Assembly (NCBI GenBank): GCA_964523105.1
Contig: CAZFZN010000006.1
Coordinates: 62,001-126,000 of the forward strand
DNA from: V1-33 sp964523105
GTDB taxonomy: Bacteria > Verrucomicrobiota > Verrucomicrobiia > Verrucomicrobiales > V1-33
Direction: 5' to 3'
DNA length: 64,000 nucleotides
Positions 1 to 8,384 of the stretch are shown piece after piece; position 1 is the first letter of the stretch, and the number at the start of each line of letters is the position of its first letter. The translations under genes and the position numbers were made by a program. Under the pieces are notes generated by a model that worked only from the letters and a program-made list of their open reading frames with translations, was not told the DNA's origin and did no database searches.

Positions 1-234
1 TTGCTCAAGCCATTCACCGGTCACGCGCTGGGCGCTTCCGGAGCGCTCGATCTCGCCATTCTCCACGCCTTTCTCGTGCGCGGGCTGCTGCCGCCGAATC
101 TGCCAGGACTCACCGCAGGCTCGGAGGCATTCACGCTTCCGGAAACGCCGCTGCCCTCCTCCGGTGCGCTGCTGGTGAAGCTCAGCGCCGGCATGGGCGG
201 ACACAATGTGCTCCTGACCCTGACACCGCCTTAG
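1..234 (+). CDS. Beta-ketoacyl-ACP synthase family protein, C-terminal fragment (5' end outside window)
   Basis: The frame is open from the first base, so the start lies upstream of the window. The 77 visible residues hold the C-terminal end of a thiolase-fold condensing enzyme: a GHALGASGALD stretch matches the block around the last active-site histidine of FabF/FabB-type synthases, and GMGGHN near the end matches the GFGGHN turn that closes the fold. Enzymes of this family condense an acyl primer with malonyl-ACP in fatty-acid, polyketide or pigment biosynthesis. Which pathway this copy serves cannot be told without the upstream genes. The stop is followed by about 50 non-coding bases and then the histidine kinase gene. 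Confidence 0.8.
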   Translation: MLKPFTGHALGASGALDLAILHAFLVRGLLPPNLPGLTAGSEAFTLPETPLPSSGALLVKLSAGMGGHNVLLTLTPP

Positions 235-287
235 CCGGTCTCTCCCGCCTTGCCAACCACGGGACGCGGGGCACTCAGTGGGCTGCT

Positions 288-2894
288 TTGAAAGCCGCCG
301 AGACCATTTCGTCCGCCTCCGGGGAGCGTGCCGCGCCGCGCCGCGGGCTGTCGCTCGTGGCCAGGCTTGTTTTGTCAGGCTCGGCGCTGGTGGCGGGCAC
401 GGTGGCGCTGTTCGCATGGATTTGGTGGCAGGCGGAGCAGGCGCAGGCGGAGCGGGAATGGCGCGGCACGCTGGAGCATGAGGCGCGGCTCACCGCCGTG
501 CGCATGCAGGCGTTCGTGGCGGAGGCGGGACACGATGCCAGGTTCCTTGCCAGTGTGCCGGTGGTGCAGGAACTCGCCGACGGCAATGCCGGTGCCCGCC
601 GTCGCGTGATCGACACCTTTCATGCCCTGCTGCGGGGCAAGCCGGCCTATGTGCAGGTGCGGCTCATCCAGCGTGCGGAGGGCGGCCCGGAACTGGTGCG
701 GCTCAATCAGTCGGGCGGTGTCATCGAAGTCACGCCGGATGAGCAACTGCAGGAAAAGGGCGATCGTGACTACATCCGGGAGAGTGAATCCCTCGCCCCG
801 GGACAGGTTTATTTTTCGGACATGAATCTGAACCGCGACTTCGGTGCGATCACGGAACCGTACGAACCGACGCTGCGGGCGGTGGCGCGTGTGCAGCGCA
901 CGAATGGCGAGCCGTTTGGCTGGGTGGTCATCAATGCCGACCTGCGTCCGCTGCTGGCGGAACTGGAGGAGCACAAGACTCCCGGGCTGCGGCTCTATCT
1001 GGCGAACGAAGCCGGCAGCTGGCTGGTGCATCCGCGGCGCGAGGCTCTGTTCGGAAAGGATCTCGGGACGACATGGAATGCGCTGCAGCCGGCAGCGGAG
1101 GATCGCGCGGAATTCAGTGAGGATTTTCTGTCGCACGAACAGGTGTGGCCGTTCGCGGAGCATGCGGCACGGCGGTTTCGCATCCGCACCTCCTGCCGCG
1201 AAGCGAGTGTGCTCCAGGGACTGGCACACGCGAGACGTCAGGCCTTCACCGCTGCGGGCGTGGCGGCGGTGGCCGGCATCGTGGGCATGGCGGTTTTTGC
1301 ATGGTGGACGATGCGCCGGCTGCATCGCGTGGCGGAGGCGCTGCGAAAGTTCCAGCACGGGGAGCCCGCCCCGCACCTTCCGGAGGAGCCGCGCGATGAA
1401 GCCGGCGAACTGGCTGCGGCTTTCAATCGCATGTCCGCCCGCATCACCGAGCAGGTGAACGGACTGGACGCCGCGCGGCGCGAGGCCGATCAGGCCGCCC
1501 GCGCCAAGGAGGACTTTCTGGGCGTCATGGCCCATGAGGTCCGCACGCCGCTCAATGCCGTCACCGGTCTGCTGCGGGTGCTGGAGCGGAACAATCCCGC
1601 CGCGCACCAGGAGCCCGTGCTGCGATCGCTCCGCGCCGCCACCACGAACCTGACAGGTTTGCTCAACGACGCTCTCGACTGGTCCCGTGTGCGCGCCGGA
1701 AAGTTCGAGTTCCGCCGCGAAGTGTTCGCGCCGGGGGAGCTGCTCACGCAGCTGGAACTGGCGCACCGCCCGCTCGCGGCGCAAAAAGGCGTGGCGTGGC
1801 ACAGCGGATTCACCGGTTTGCCGGAAGCGGTTAGCGGCGACGCGGCGCGGTTGCGTCAGATTCTCGGCAATCTGCTGTCCAATGCCGTGAAGTTCACCGA
1901 CTCCGGCGCGATCACATTTACGGCGGAATGGTCTGACGGTCAGCTCGTGTGCACGGTGCAGGACACCGGCATCGGCATCCGTGAGGATGATATCGGCCGC
2001 ATTTTCTCTCCCTTCGATCAGGCCGGCGGAGAAATCGGCCGGCGTTTCGGCGGGGCAGGCCTGGGACTGAGCATTACCCGCTCGCTGGCCGAAGGCATGG
2101 GCGGCAGCCTTTCCGCCGCCAGTGGAGGCGAGGGCGCCGGCTCGTGCTTTACCCTGACACTTCCGTGTCCGGCCGCGGAACTGCCCGCGGGAGCCGCCGC
2201 GGAGGCGCCGCCGGCGCTCACGGGCCGGCGCGTTCTCATCGTGGAGGACTCCCCCGCAGGGCGCGAAGTGCTCACCGCCATCATGGAGGAAACCGGCGCC
2301 AGCCTCGCCATCGCAGAGGATGGCGCCCGGGCGGAGGAGATTCTCCGCGACGGCGCGCCGCTGCATGCCGCGCTGCTCGACCTGCAGCTCCCCGACACCG
2401 ACGGGTTCACGCTCGCAAGGCTGGCCCATTCCATCCGGCCGGAACTTCCATTGCTCGCCGTGACGGCGCAGGTGAGCGAGGCCACGCAGAAGTCCTGTCA
2501 GGAAAACGGCCTGCGCGCGCTCGTGCCCAAACCGGTGGAGCCGTCCGTGCTCTTCGCCGCCCTCCGCGAGCACCTGCCCGGCATCTCTGCGGCGTCGCAC
2601 TGGCCGCAGCTGTTTGCCGACGAGCCGGCCCGGCGTCAGCGGGTGCTGCGCGCCCTCACAGATGAATTTGAAAAGGCCCGCCAGTCCCTTGCTGATGCCG
2701 TCAGGGAACAGGACGCCGGCCAGGTGCGCCGGCTGCGGCATCAGTTGCACACGGCCCTCGCCAGTCTGAATCTCGCGCCGCTGCGGGAGGCCCTCGAACA
2801 GTTGACGGAAAGCCGCTGGGAGCATCATTCCGCCGCCGACGCCGCCATGGCCGAGGCCCTCAATTGTCTGCGGCGGGAGACGGCGGCGGCCTGA
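288..2894 (+). CDS. Membrane hybrid sensor histidine kinase with receiver and Hpt-like domains
   Basis: 868 aa. Order of parts: transmembrane helix about 22-47; an extracytoplasmic Cache-like sensor about 50-310; second helix about 318-341; HAMP about 340-390; dimerisation/phosphoacceptor domain with HEVRTPLN (His about 416); ATPase domain with NLLSNAVKF (N box), DTGIGI (G1) and GGAGLGLS (G2); receiver domain with VEDS, acceptor Asp about 698 in LLDLQLPD and the Lys of VPKPVEP. The C-terminal 100 residues look like a degenerate Hpt domain (RRLRHQLHTALASL) whose usual HxLKGxA signature is poor. This implies an internal His-Asp(-His) phosphorelay answering a periplasmic small ligand. No response regulator lies next to it. 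The start is a TTG, because no ATG precedes the first helix in this frame. Confidence 0.88.
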   Translation: MKAAETISSASGERAAPRRGLSLVARLVLSGSALVAGTVALFAWIWWQAEQAQAEREWRGTLEHEARLTAVRMQAFVAEAGHDARFLASVPVVQELADGNAGARRRVIDTFHALLRGKPAYVQVRLIQRAEGGPELVRLNQSGGVIEVTPDEQLQEKGDRDYIRESESLAPGQVYFSDMNLNRDFGAITEPYEPTLRAVARVQRTNGEPFGWVVINADLRPLLAELEEHKTPGLRLYLANEAGSWLVHPRREALFGKDLGTTWNALQPAAEDRAEFSEDFLSHEQVWPFAEHAARRFRIRTSCREASVLQGLAHARRQAFTAAGVAAVAGIVGMAVFAWWTMRRLHRVAEALRKFQHGEPAPHLPEEPRDEAGELAAAFNRMSARITEQVNGLDAARREADQAARAKEDFLGVMAHEVRTPLNAVTGLLRVLERNNPAAHQEPVLRSLRAATTNLTGLLNDALDWSRVRAGKFEFRREVFAPGELLTQLELAHRPLAAQKGVAWHSGFTGLPEAVSGDAARLRQILGNLLSNAVKFTDSGAITFTAEWSDGQLVCTVQDTGIGIREDDIGRIFSPFDQAGGEIGRRFGGAGLGLSITRSLAEGMGGSLSAASGGEGAGSCFTLTLPCPAAELPAGAAAEAPPALTGRRVLIVEDSPAGREVLTAIMEETGASLAIAEDGARAEEILRDGAPLHAALLDLQLPDTDGFTLARLAHSIRPELPLLAVTAQVSEATQKSCQENGLRALVPKPVEPSVLFAALREHLPGISAASHWPQLFADEPARRQRVLRALTDEFEKARQSLADAVREQDAGQVRRLRHQLHTALASLNLAPLREALEQLTESRWEHHSAADAAMAEALNCLRRETAAA

Positions 2895-2938
2895 CTGAAT
2901 TTGCCGCCGCGGATGCTCTGGATGAAGTGCGGAATCCG

Positions 2939-3682
2939 TCAGCCGGCGCGAAGACCCAGCAGGGCGAGCAGGCGGCCGGTTTGGCCGAGTTCGCGGCGGT
3001 AGGAGTAGTAAAGCTCCGGGTGCAGCGCCGTGCAGGTGCCGCAGTCGTGGACTTGCGATTCCGGCACGCCGGCGGCACGGCAGTCGGCGAGGATTTGCGT
3101 CGCGAAGTCCACCTCGTACTGCGGCACGCGAATGCAGGGGCCGAGCTGCACGATCAAGTCGTCAGGACGGGAGCCGTAATGTTCCTGCATCATGCGGATG
3201 GCGCGTCCGGAGATGTTTTGCGCGGTGCCGTTCTTTCCGGAATGCAGCAGCGCGATGGCGCGGCGCACGGGGTCGAGCAGATAAACCGGGCCGCAGTCCG
3301 CGACGTGGATGCCGAGCATGAGGCCCGGGACACAGGTCATGAAGCCATCCACTCCGGTGGCACGCCGCGGGGATTCGCCGGTGACGACGGCGATGTCCGC
3401 GCTGTGGACCTGGTGCGCGGTGAAGTAGTTGTCAGGAGAAAATCCGAGCGTGCCGACAGCACCGAGATGCCACGGGGCGAGGCGCTCGATGACCTCCGGC
3501 TTCGGCAAGGCGGTATCGACACCCGGAACACGGCGCACGAAGCCATGCGCCGCGATGCCGCTGTGCGCGCTGAGGGCGGGGAAGGATTCGATGAGCGGAA
3601 GGACGTCCGGCATTTCGCAAAAGCAGAATGCTGCGCGGTGCGGCGGGTTGCGCCGATCGACAACGGGAAACGTCCGGGGCAT
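2939..3682 (-). CDS. pgeF: Peptidoglycan editing factor PgeF / laccase-domain (YfiH) family
   Basis: 247 aa from the ATG; a TTG 11 codons upstream is possible. Family signatures are present: HQVHSAD (metal-binding His), DGFMT and GIHVADCGPVYLLD (Cys ligand region), HSGKNGT in the place of the usual HAGWRG, and LGPCI. Members of this multicopper-laccase-like family act as purine nucleoside phosphorylase/adenosine deaminase, or remove L-Ser-containing muropeptide precursors. Metal-site His and Cys are kept, but HSGKNG differs from the consensus. The gene is antisense to the genes on either side. The downstream neighbours (amidase-like protein, NlpC/P60) are also wall-related. Confidence 0.85.
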   Translation of the reverse strand: MPRTFPVVDRRNPPHRAAFCFCEMPDVLPLIESFPALSAHSGIAAHGFVRRVPGVDTALPKPEVIERLAPWHLGAVGTLGFSPDNYFTAHQVHSADIAVVTGESPRRATGVDGFMTCVPGLMLGIHVADCGPVYLLDPVRRAIALLHSGKNGTAQNISGRAIRMMQEHYGSRPDDLIVQLGPCIRVPQYEVDFATQILADCRAAGVPESQVHDCGTCTALHPELYYSYRRELGQTGRLLALLGLRAG

Positions 3683-3758
3683 CACATTGGAAACGAATTT
3701 CCCGCGGAGGTGCAATTCCCTCTTTCATGGCATCCATCATCACCCCAAATGCCCGGGA

Positions 3759-5333
3759 GTGAGGAGACCGCCGGCCATCATCCTGCTGCTGACGACTTTG
3801 CTGTGCGCTTTCGGCGCGGAGGAAAAGTCGAAGGTGCCGGTGCGCCCGTCCGTCAAAGTGTCGCCGGCGCCGCCGCAGGTTCCCGGGGCGAAAACAGGGA
3901 AGCCGGCTGCGCCGGCAAAGAAGAAACCGTCTGCCGCGTCCGAGCCGGCGCCCAAAGTGGAGTGGAAGCCGGTCTATCACAAAGGTCATGCCTGGGTGCC
4001 GGTGGAACAGGTCGCGGGTTATTACGACATGCCGGCGCCGAAAACGGGCGGCGATTCCATCGTGCTGGAGAACAAACTCTTCCGGGTGGAACTGACGCGC
4101 GGCCAGCGGCGCGTGCGCCTCAACGGCTGGACTTTCTACTTTTCCTATTCGGTTTCCCAGCGCTACGGAAAGACGCTCGTGAGTGTGTTCGATGTGCGCA
4201 ACGTGCTCGATCCGGTGATGCGTCCCAACGACCGGCGTGACCCCGCGGTTTTGAAGACAGTGGTCATCGATCCTGGCGGAGGCGGGAAGGAAACCGGAAT
4301 CAAGTCGCCTTACATTTCAGAAAAAGACCTCACGCTCGACGTGGCGCTGAAATTGCGTGAGAAGCTCTCCGCTGCGGGCTTCAAGGTGCTGCTGACGCGC
4401 TCCACGGACATCGACGTGAGCACGGAGGACCGCCTGAGGCTTGCCAAATCCGTTGTGGACGAGGGCGTTTACATATCGCTGCGCGCCAGCAGCACCGGCG
4501 GCAGCACGCATGGATTTGAAACGAGCACCCTGCCGCCTGCCGGCACTCCGGCGACGAACGAGGACGACGATGCGGAGCAGACGGACCTGCGCCTGTTTCC
4601 AGGGAACATCAACGACCGTGAGAGTCTCGCCCTGGCCGTCGTGCTGCAAAGCAGTGCCGTGACTGCGCTGAAGACGATCGATCTCGGCATCAAGCGGCAC
4701 CGCTTCCCCGAAATTCGCGACCTTGATCTCCCCGGCGTCGTCTGCCGGCTGGGTTATCTTTCCCATCGCGAAGAGGCGCAGAAGCTGGCCACGCCCGAAT
4801 ACCGTGAGTCCATCGCCCGGAGTCTGCACGACGGAGTGCAGCGCTACGCGCGTTACCTCAGCGATCACATGGACGAACGCCTCGAGGAGGACCGGAAGCG
4901 TCCGCTGTTCTTTGGAAAAATCACCTGTGAGAACGGTCTGGAAAGCGGCGGCATCAAAGGCGAGAAAACGGTGCTCGACGTGCCCCTGACGGCTGCGGAG
5001 GGAGCGGCGATCGACCGCTCGAAACTGGAGGTGCAGCTCTATCTTTTCGAACAGCAGGACGACGGTCACCTCGAAGTCACCACGGCCGACCCGCCGGCGG
5101 TGGAATGGGTGAGCGTGCTGCCGGACTGGAAGCAGACGCGGACCGAAGTGCTGCGCGCCACGTGGGTGCGCCCGCCATTCGGCGCCGCGGAAACGAAGGA
5201 ATACGGCAAGCGCCGCTACTACGGCTATGTCGCCCGGCTCATCTACGACGGCAAAGTGATGGACGAGACGTCCTCACCGCCGAATCTGAACCGCTGCCTT
5301 TATTACTTCACCAGCGTCTATCCCAGACGTTAG
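3759..5333 (+). CDS. Secreted N-acetylmuramoyl-L-alanine amidase-like protein, probably catalytically inactive
   Basis: 524 aa from a GTG that directly precedes a signal-peptide-like helix (AIILLLTTLLCAFGA); the open frame reaches further upstream without signal features. A Lys/Pro/Ala linker (about 25-65) is followed by a copper-amine-oxidase-N/stalk-like domain (about 70-160) and an Amidase_3 fold (about 165-370). The amidase block reads VVIDPGGGGKETG where active enzymes have DPGHGG, SEKDL keeps the Glu ligand, SLRAS replaces the SxHAN zinc His, and VVCRLGYLSHREE replaces LVExGFLSNPEE. Two zinc ligands and the catalytic Glu are therefore missing. A conserved C-terminal domain of about 130 aa follows. 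A role as a regulator or binding module of wall hydrolases is an inference. The gene converges on an NlpC/P60 gene with a 3-base gap. Confidence 0.8.
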   Translation: MRRPPAIILLLTTLLCAFGAEEKSKVPVRPSVKVSPAPPQVPGAKTGKPAAPAKKKPSAASEPAPKVEWKPVYHKGHAWVPVEQVAGYYDMPAPKTGGDSIVLENKLFRVELTRGQRRVRLNGWTFYFSYSVSQRYGKTLVSVFDVRNVLDPVMRPNDRRDPAVLKTVVIDPGGGGKETGIKSPYISEKDLTLDVALKLREKLSAAGFKVLLTRSTDIDVSTEDRLRLAKSVVDEGVYISLRASSTGGSTHGFETSTLPPAGTPATNEDDDAEQTDLRLFPGNINDRESLALAVVLQSSAVTALKTIDLGIKRHRFPEIRDLDLPGVVCRLGYLSHREEAQKLATPEYRESIARSLHDGVQRYARYLSDHMDERLEEDRKRPLFFGKITCENGLESGGIKGEKTVLDVPLTAAEGAAIDRSKLEVQLYLFEQQDDGHLEVTTADPPAVEWVSVLPDWKQTRTEVLRATWVRPPFGAAETKEYGKRRYYGYVARLIYDGKVMDETSSPPNLNRCLYYFTSVYPRR

Positions 5334-5336
5334 AAA

Positions 5337-6104
5337 TCAGTCAATCAAACGCCGGATGGCGGAGATGCGATGGCTCAGTTCCCCGGTCTCGCGGTTCCGG
5401 ATGCCTTCGTCTGTGAGGTCGTCGAGGCGCACCATGGTGCTGGAATGGATGATCTCCCCGCAGGGCAGCAGCAGTCCGGTGTGGTAGATTCCCAGCTCGC
5501 AGGAGCCGAAGAACACGAGGTCGCCGGGCACGGCGGCGGCGCGGTCCGCCACGTCCGCTCCGCAGGCGGCCTGCAGTTTGGAATCCCGCGGCAGCCGGAT
5601 GCCGAAGGCCGCCATCACCGACTGCATGAAGCCCGAGCAGTCGATGCCGAAGGCCGTGCGCCCGCCCCACAGATAAGGTGTGTGGAGCAGCCGGCGTGCG
5701 TAAGCGAAAAGCGCCGGTTTGTCAGGAGGGCCCGGGGGAATGCGGCGCACGGCCCCCCGCCAGCGCCACCGTGCGCCGCCCAGGGTGAACGCACCGTCTT
5801 CGTAGTCCGGCAGTGGTGAGCCCAGCGGCAGCGCGATTTGCAGATCATCGAGGGAGGCCACGCCGCACAGTTCATCGGTGAAAACAGTCGGCGGCGCGGG
5901 GGCGGCGTCCGTGCGCGCGCCGAACTGCCGTCCGTTGACCCAGCCTTCGTAGTCATCCGCCAGCTGCCGCACCCGCCACCACTGTCCGCGTTCCTCGAGA
6001 ATCTCCACCGCTTCGCCGCCGCGCACCTGACTGGTAATCTCCATGAGATGATCCGGCTCCAGCCGCACTGGAATGACACTGAGACGGCAAACGGCGAAGG
6101 GCAT
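5337..6104 (-). CDS. NlpC/P60 cysteine peptidase with SH3-like N-terminal domains (YkfC-like)
   Basis: 255 aa. The N-terminal half holds SH3b-like modules (ILEERGQWWRVR and WVNGRQF are typical strands). The C-terminal half is an NlpC/P60 domain: YLWGGRTAFGIDCSGFMQ carries the catalytic Cys and IYHTGLLL the catalytic His, with a polar residue further on (EIIHSS). The architecture matches gamma-D-glutamyl-L-diamino-acid endopeptidases of the YkfC type, which trim or recycle wall peptides. No signal peptide is evident at the chosen ATG, so a cytoplasmic recycling role is possible. Its 3' end faces the amidase-like gene. Confidence 0.88.
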   Translation of the reverse strand: MPFAVCRLSVIPVRLEPDHLMEITSQVRGGEAVEILEERGQWWRVRQLADDYEGWVNGRQFGARTDAAPAPPTVFTDELCGVASLDDLQIALPLGSPLPDYEDGAFTLGGARWRWRGAVRRIPPGPPDKPALFAYARRLLHTPYLWGGRTAFGIDCSGFMQSVMAAFGIRLPRDSKLQAACGADVADRAAAVPGDLVFFGSCELGIYHTGLLLPCGEIIHSSTMVRLDDLTDEGIRNRETGELSHRISAIRRLID

Positions 6105-6114
6105 GGCAAGTGTG

Positions 6115-6681
6115 TCAGGGCTTCACGGCCCCTGGAGCCGGGACGAAATTGAGCGCGGCGCTGTTGATGCAATAGCGCTGGCCTCCCTTGTCAGGCGGAC
6201 CGTCGCTGAAAACATGGCCGAGGTGAGCATCGCAGCGGGCGCAGCGCACCTCCGTGCGCGTCATGCCGAGGCTGTGGTCCGTGCGGGTGGTGACGCTGCC
6301 GCCGGTTTTGAAGAAACTGGGCCAGCCGCAGCCGCTGTCGTATTTGTGCCCGGAGGAAAACAGCGGCGCGCCGCAGCACACGCAGCGGTACTGGCCCGCC
6401 TCCTTGTGATTCCAGTAGGCCCCGGTAAAACTGGCCTCCGTCCCACCCTCACGCGTGATGCGGTACTGTTCAGGCGTGAGCACACGGCGCCACTCCTCGT
6501 CGGTTCTAACGACTGCAGGGCCGGCTGGCTTTTTTGCAGGAGCCGGATTGGCTCGCGGGGCGGCCGGTTTGGGCGCCGCCACCGCCGGCTCGGGCGGAAT
6601 TTCGCTGCGCGGCCCCGCTTCCGGTGCGGAACACGCGGCAAACGCGAGGGAGAGAAGCGCTGGAGTGAAGGGAGTTCGCAT
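6115..6681 (-). CDS. msrB: Peptide-methionine (R)-S-oxide reductase, lipoprotein form
   Basis: 188 aa. The N-terminus is a lipoprotein signal (LLSLAFAAC, Cys about 17), followed by a Pro/Ala-rich tether to about residue 57 and then a complete MsrB domain. The domain has the zinc pairs CVCCG and CARCD, the AYWNHKEAG and SGCGWPSF blocks, and the catalytic Cys in RYCINSAAL. It reduces methionine-R-sulfoxide in proteins, here presumably in the periplasm. It lies 10 bases upstream (transcriptionally) of the NlpC/P60 gene and 12 bases downstream of folA on the same strand, so the three could be cotranscribed. Confidence 0.93.
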   Translation of the reverse strand: MRTPFTPALLSLAFAACSAPEAGPRSEIPPEPAVAAPKPAAPRANPAPAKKPAGPAVVRTDEEWRRVLTPEQYRITREGGTEASFTGAYWNHKEAGQYRCVCCGAPLFSSGHKYDSGCGWPSFFKTGGSVTTRTDHSLGMTRTEVRCARCDAHLGHVFSDGPPDKGGQRYCINSAALNFVPAPGAVKP

Positions 6682-6693
6682 GACGCGGGAAAA

Positions 6694-7194
6694 TCAGTGA
6701 GGCTGGCGGACGAGCCGGCGGATGGTAAAAGCATGCGCATGCCGCGCATCCGCCGGATGATGACGGTTTTCCGCCACCTGCCACTCCCCGGGACGGAGGG
6801 CGGGGAAGAAAACGTCGCCGGGAACACTAGCGTGCACCTCAGTCAAAAGCAACTCCCCCGCATGAGGCAGCGCAGCGGCATAGACCTCACCCCCGCCGAT
6901 GACCATGCATTCCTCCGCTCCGTGCTGCTGCGCGAGGGCCAGACCGGCCTCCACGCTGTCCACGGCATGTCCGCCCGGCACCTGCAGCTGCGCGTCACGC
7001 GTCACGACCACCGGCGTCTGCCCCGGCCGGAACCACCCGTGCATCTGCTCCCACGTCCTGCGCCCCGCCAGCAGCCACTTGCCGGCGCAACACGCCCGAA
7101 AGTGCGCGACCTCGTCCGGTAAATGCCAGGGAATACGCCCGTCACTCGCGAGCACGAGATTTTCCGAATGAGCGGCGATGAGGGTGACTTTCAT
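6694..7194 (-). CDS. folA: Dihydrofolate reductase
   Basis: 166 aa, usual family length. Recognised by IPWHLPDEVAHF (Trp and acidic Asp/Glu of the folate pocket), GRRTWE (NADPH binding), VVVTRD and VIGGGEVY. It reduces dihydrofolate to tetrahydrofolate with NADPH. The start ATG is separated from the divergent thioesterase gene by 80 bases that must hold both promoters; no clear -35/-10 or Shine-Dalgarno sequence is seen. Confidence 0.95.
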   Translation of the reverse strand: MKVTLIAAHSENLVLASDGRIPWHLPDEVAHFRACCAGKWLLAGRRTWEQMHGWFRPGQTPVVVTRDAQLQVPGGHAVDSVEAGLALAQQHGAEECMVIGGGEVYAAALPHAGELLLTEVHASVPGDVFFPALRPGEWQVAENRHHPADARHAHAFTIRRLVRQPH

Positions 7195-7274
7195 GCGTCC
7201 AGATTAGTCCGGTTTCGCCGCGCCGCAGGCTGTTGTTGCGGTGCGTGCAGGAATTTTCAATCTACCGGTTCCCC

Positions 7275-7691
7275 ATGCACGCCACCTACTCCCGCTTCGA
7301 AACTGTCATGTCGGTCCGTCCCGACGACATCGACATGAATCAGCATGTGCATTCGAGCCGGTATCAGGACTACGTGCTGGCGGCGCGGTATGACCAGATG
7401 TCGCGGTGTTATGGGATGGGCATGGAGGAGTTTGTGGCGCGGGGACTGGGGTGGTTCGTGAATGCGGTGCAGATGGAGTACCGGCGCCCGCTGCGCATGG
7501 GGGACACGTTTCGCGTGCGGACGTGGGTGGAAAGCTTTCGCCGGGACGGGGTGCGCATCGGGTTTGAGATTCTGCGCGAGCCGCAGGGCAAATCCGCCTG
7601 TCACGGCTGGTGCGATTACACCCTGGTGTCGCTGCCCGGAGGCCGCGCGGTCGCGCTGCCGGAGGACATTGTCGCCAAGTACTCGGTGTAA
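7275..7691 (+). CDS. Acyl-CoA thioesterase, 4HBT hot-dog family
   Basis: 138 aa from the second in-frame ATG; the open frame extends 14 codons further up, but the family begins near YSRFETVMSVRPDDIDMNQHVHSSRY. The catalytic-region signature DIDMNQHVHSSRYQDY (Asp within the YbgC/4HBT block) is clear, followed by the alternating strands of a hot-dog fold. Such enzymes hydrolyse acyl-CoA or acyl-ACP thioesters. A menaquinone role (DHNA-CoA hydrolysis) is conceivable, since men genes occur elsewhere in the window, but nothing here ties it to them. Confidence 0.85.
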   Translation: MHATYSRFETVMSVRPDDIDMNQHVHSSRYQDYVLAARYDQMSRCYGMGMEEFVARGLGWFVNAVQMEYRRPLRMGDTFRVRTWVESFRRDGVRIGFEILREPQGKSACHGWCDYTLVSLPGGRAVALPEDIVAKYSV

Positions 7692-7810
7692 AGTCCCCCG
7701 CCCGGGCCGCACGGCGGCGTGCTCCGGCCGTGTCGCAGGCAGTCGCCGCTCACGGGCCTTGCATTTCGGCCGGCCCGCTCTCAATGTCAGGCCAGACAAG
7801 CGAATCCTCC

Positions 7811-8299
7811 ATGAGCGAACCGGCCCCCCTCGACGAACTTCCCGCCATCGGCCTGCTGGCGGAACTGGATCAGAGCGTCCGGCGGAAAATGGCGGGTCTC
7901 GGCCGCGTGGAGATCCTGCCCGCCGAGACACGGCTCGCCAACCAGGGAGCGGCGCATCACACGTTCAGCGTGCTCCTTTCCGGCAAGGCCGCGGTGTATT
8001 GCCATCGTCAGGGCGACTACCTCCACATCGCCGACATCAAGGCGGGCGAGACCGTGGGCGAGATGAATCTGATCGATCCGCAGCGCGCCAGTGCGGATGT
8101 CATCATCACGGAGAAGGCCCGGGTCTGGATCATCGATGTGCAGGAATTCCAGGAGATGGCGGAAAGCGAACCGCAGACGGCGTATTCGATCCTGATTTGG
8201 CTGGCGCGCGAGTTGTGCCGGCGTCTGCGCCGCACTTCCGACCACATGCTCCGCCAGGCGGAGGACATGCGCACGCACATGCGCGACATCGATTATTGA
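7811..8299 (+). CDS. Cyclic nucleotide-binding domain protein
   Basis: 162 aa from ATG 7811 (an in-frame ATG at 7784 is an alternative). A cNMP-binding beta-roll covers about 15-130: QGAAHHTFSVLLSGKAAVYC, then GETVGEMNLIDPQRASADVII, corresponding to the phosphate-binding cassette (GE-N-x-RAS) in degenerate form. A C-terminal helix (about 130-162) ends the protein and there is no helix-turn-helix domain, so it is not a complete CRP/FNR regulator. The cassette's usual RxA Arg is present (QRAS). Partner and ligand are unknown. Confidence 0.8.
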   Translation: MSEPAPLDELPAIGLLAELDQSVRRKMAGLGRVEILPAETRLANQGAAHHTFSVLLSGKAAVYCHRQGDYLHIADIKAGETVGEMNLIDPQRASADVIITEKARVWIIDVQEFQEMAESEPQTAYSILIWLARELCRRLRRTSDHMLRQAEDMRTHMRDIDY

Positions 8300-8384
8300 T
8301 CCGCCGCATTCCGGTCCGGGCGGGAAAACCGCTGGCGCTGGCGGCGCGTCAGGTGCATTCTCCCGCACCATCGCTGCACGCCTC

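Noticed and set aside
375..2828. 817-codon open frame on the minus strand opposite the histidine kinase
   Set aside because: GC-rich shadow frame: Arg/Gly/His-rich composition, no domain, while the plus strand has a complete kinase with all motifs.
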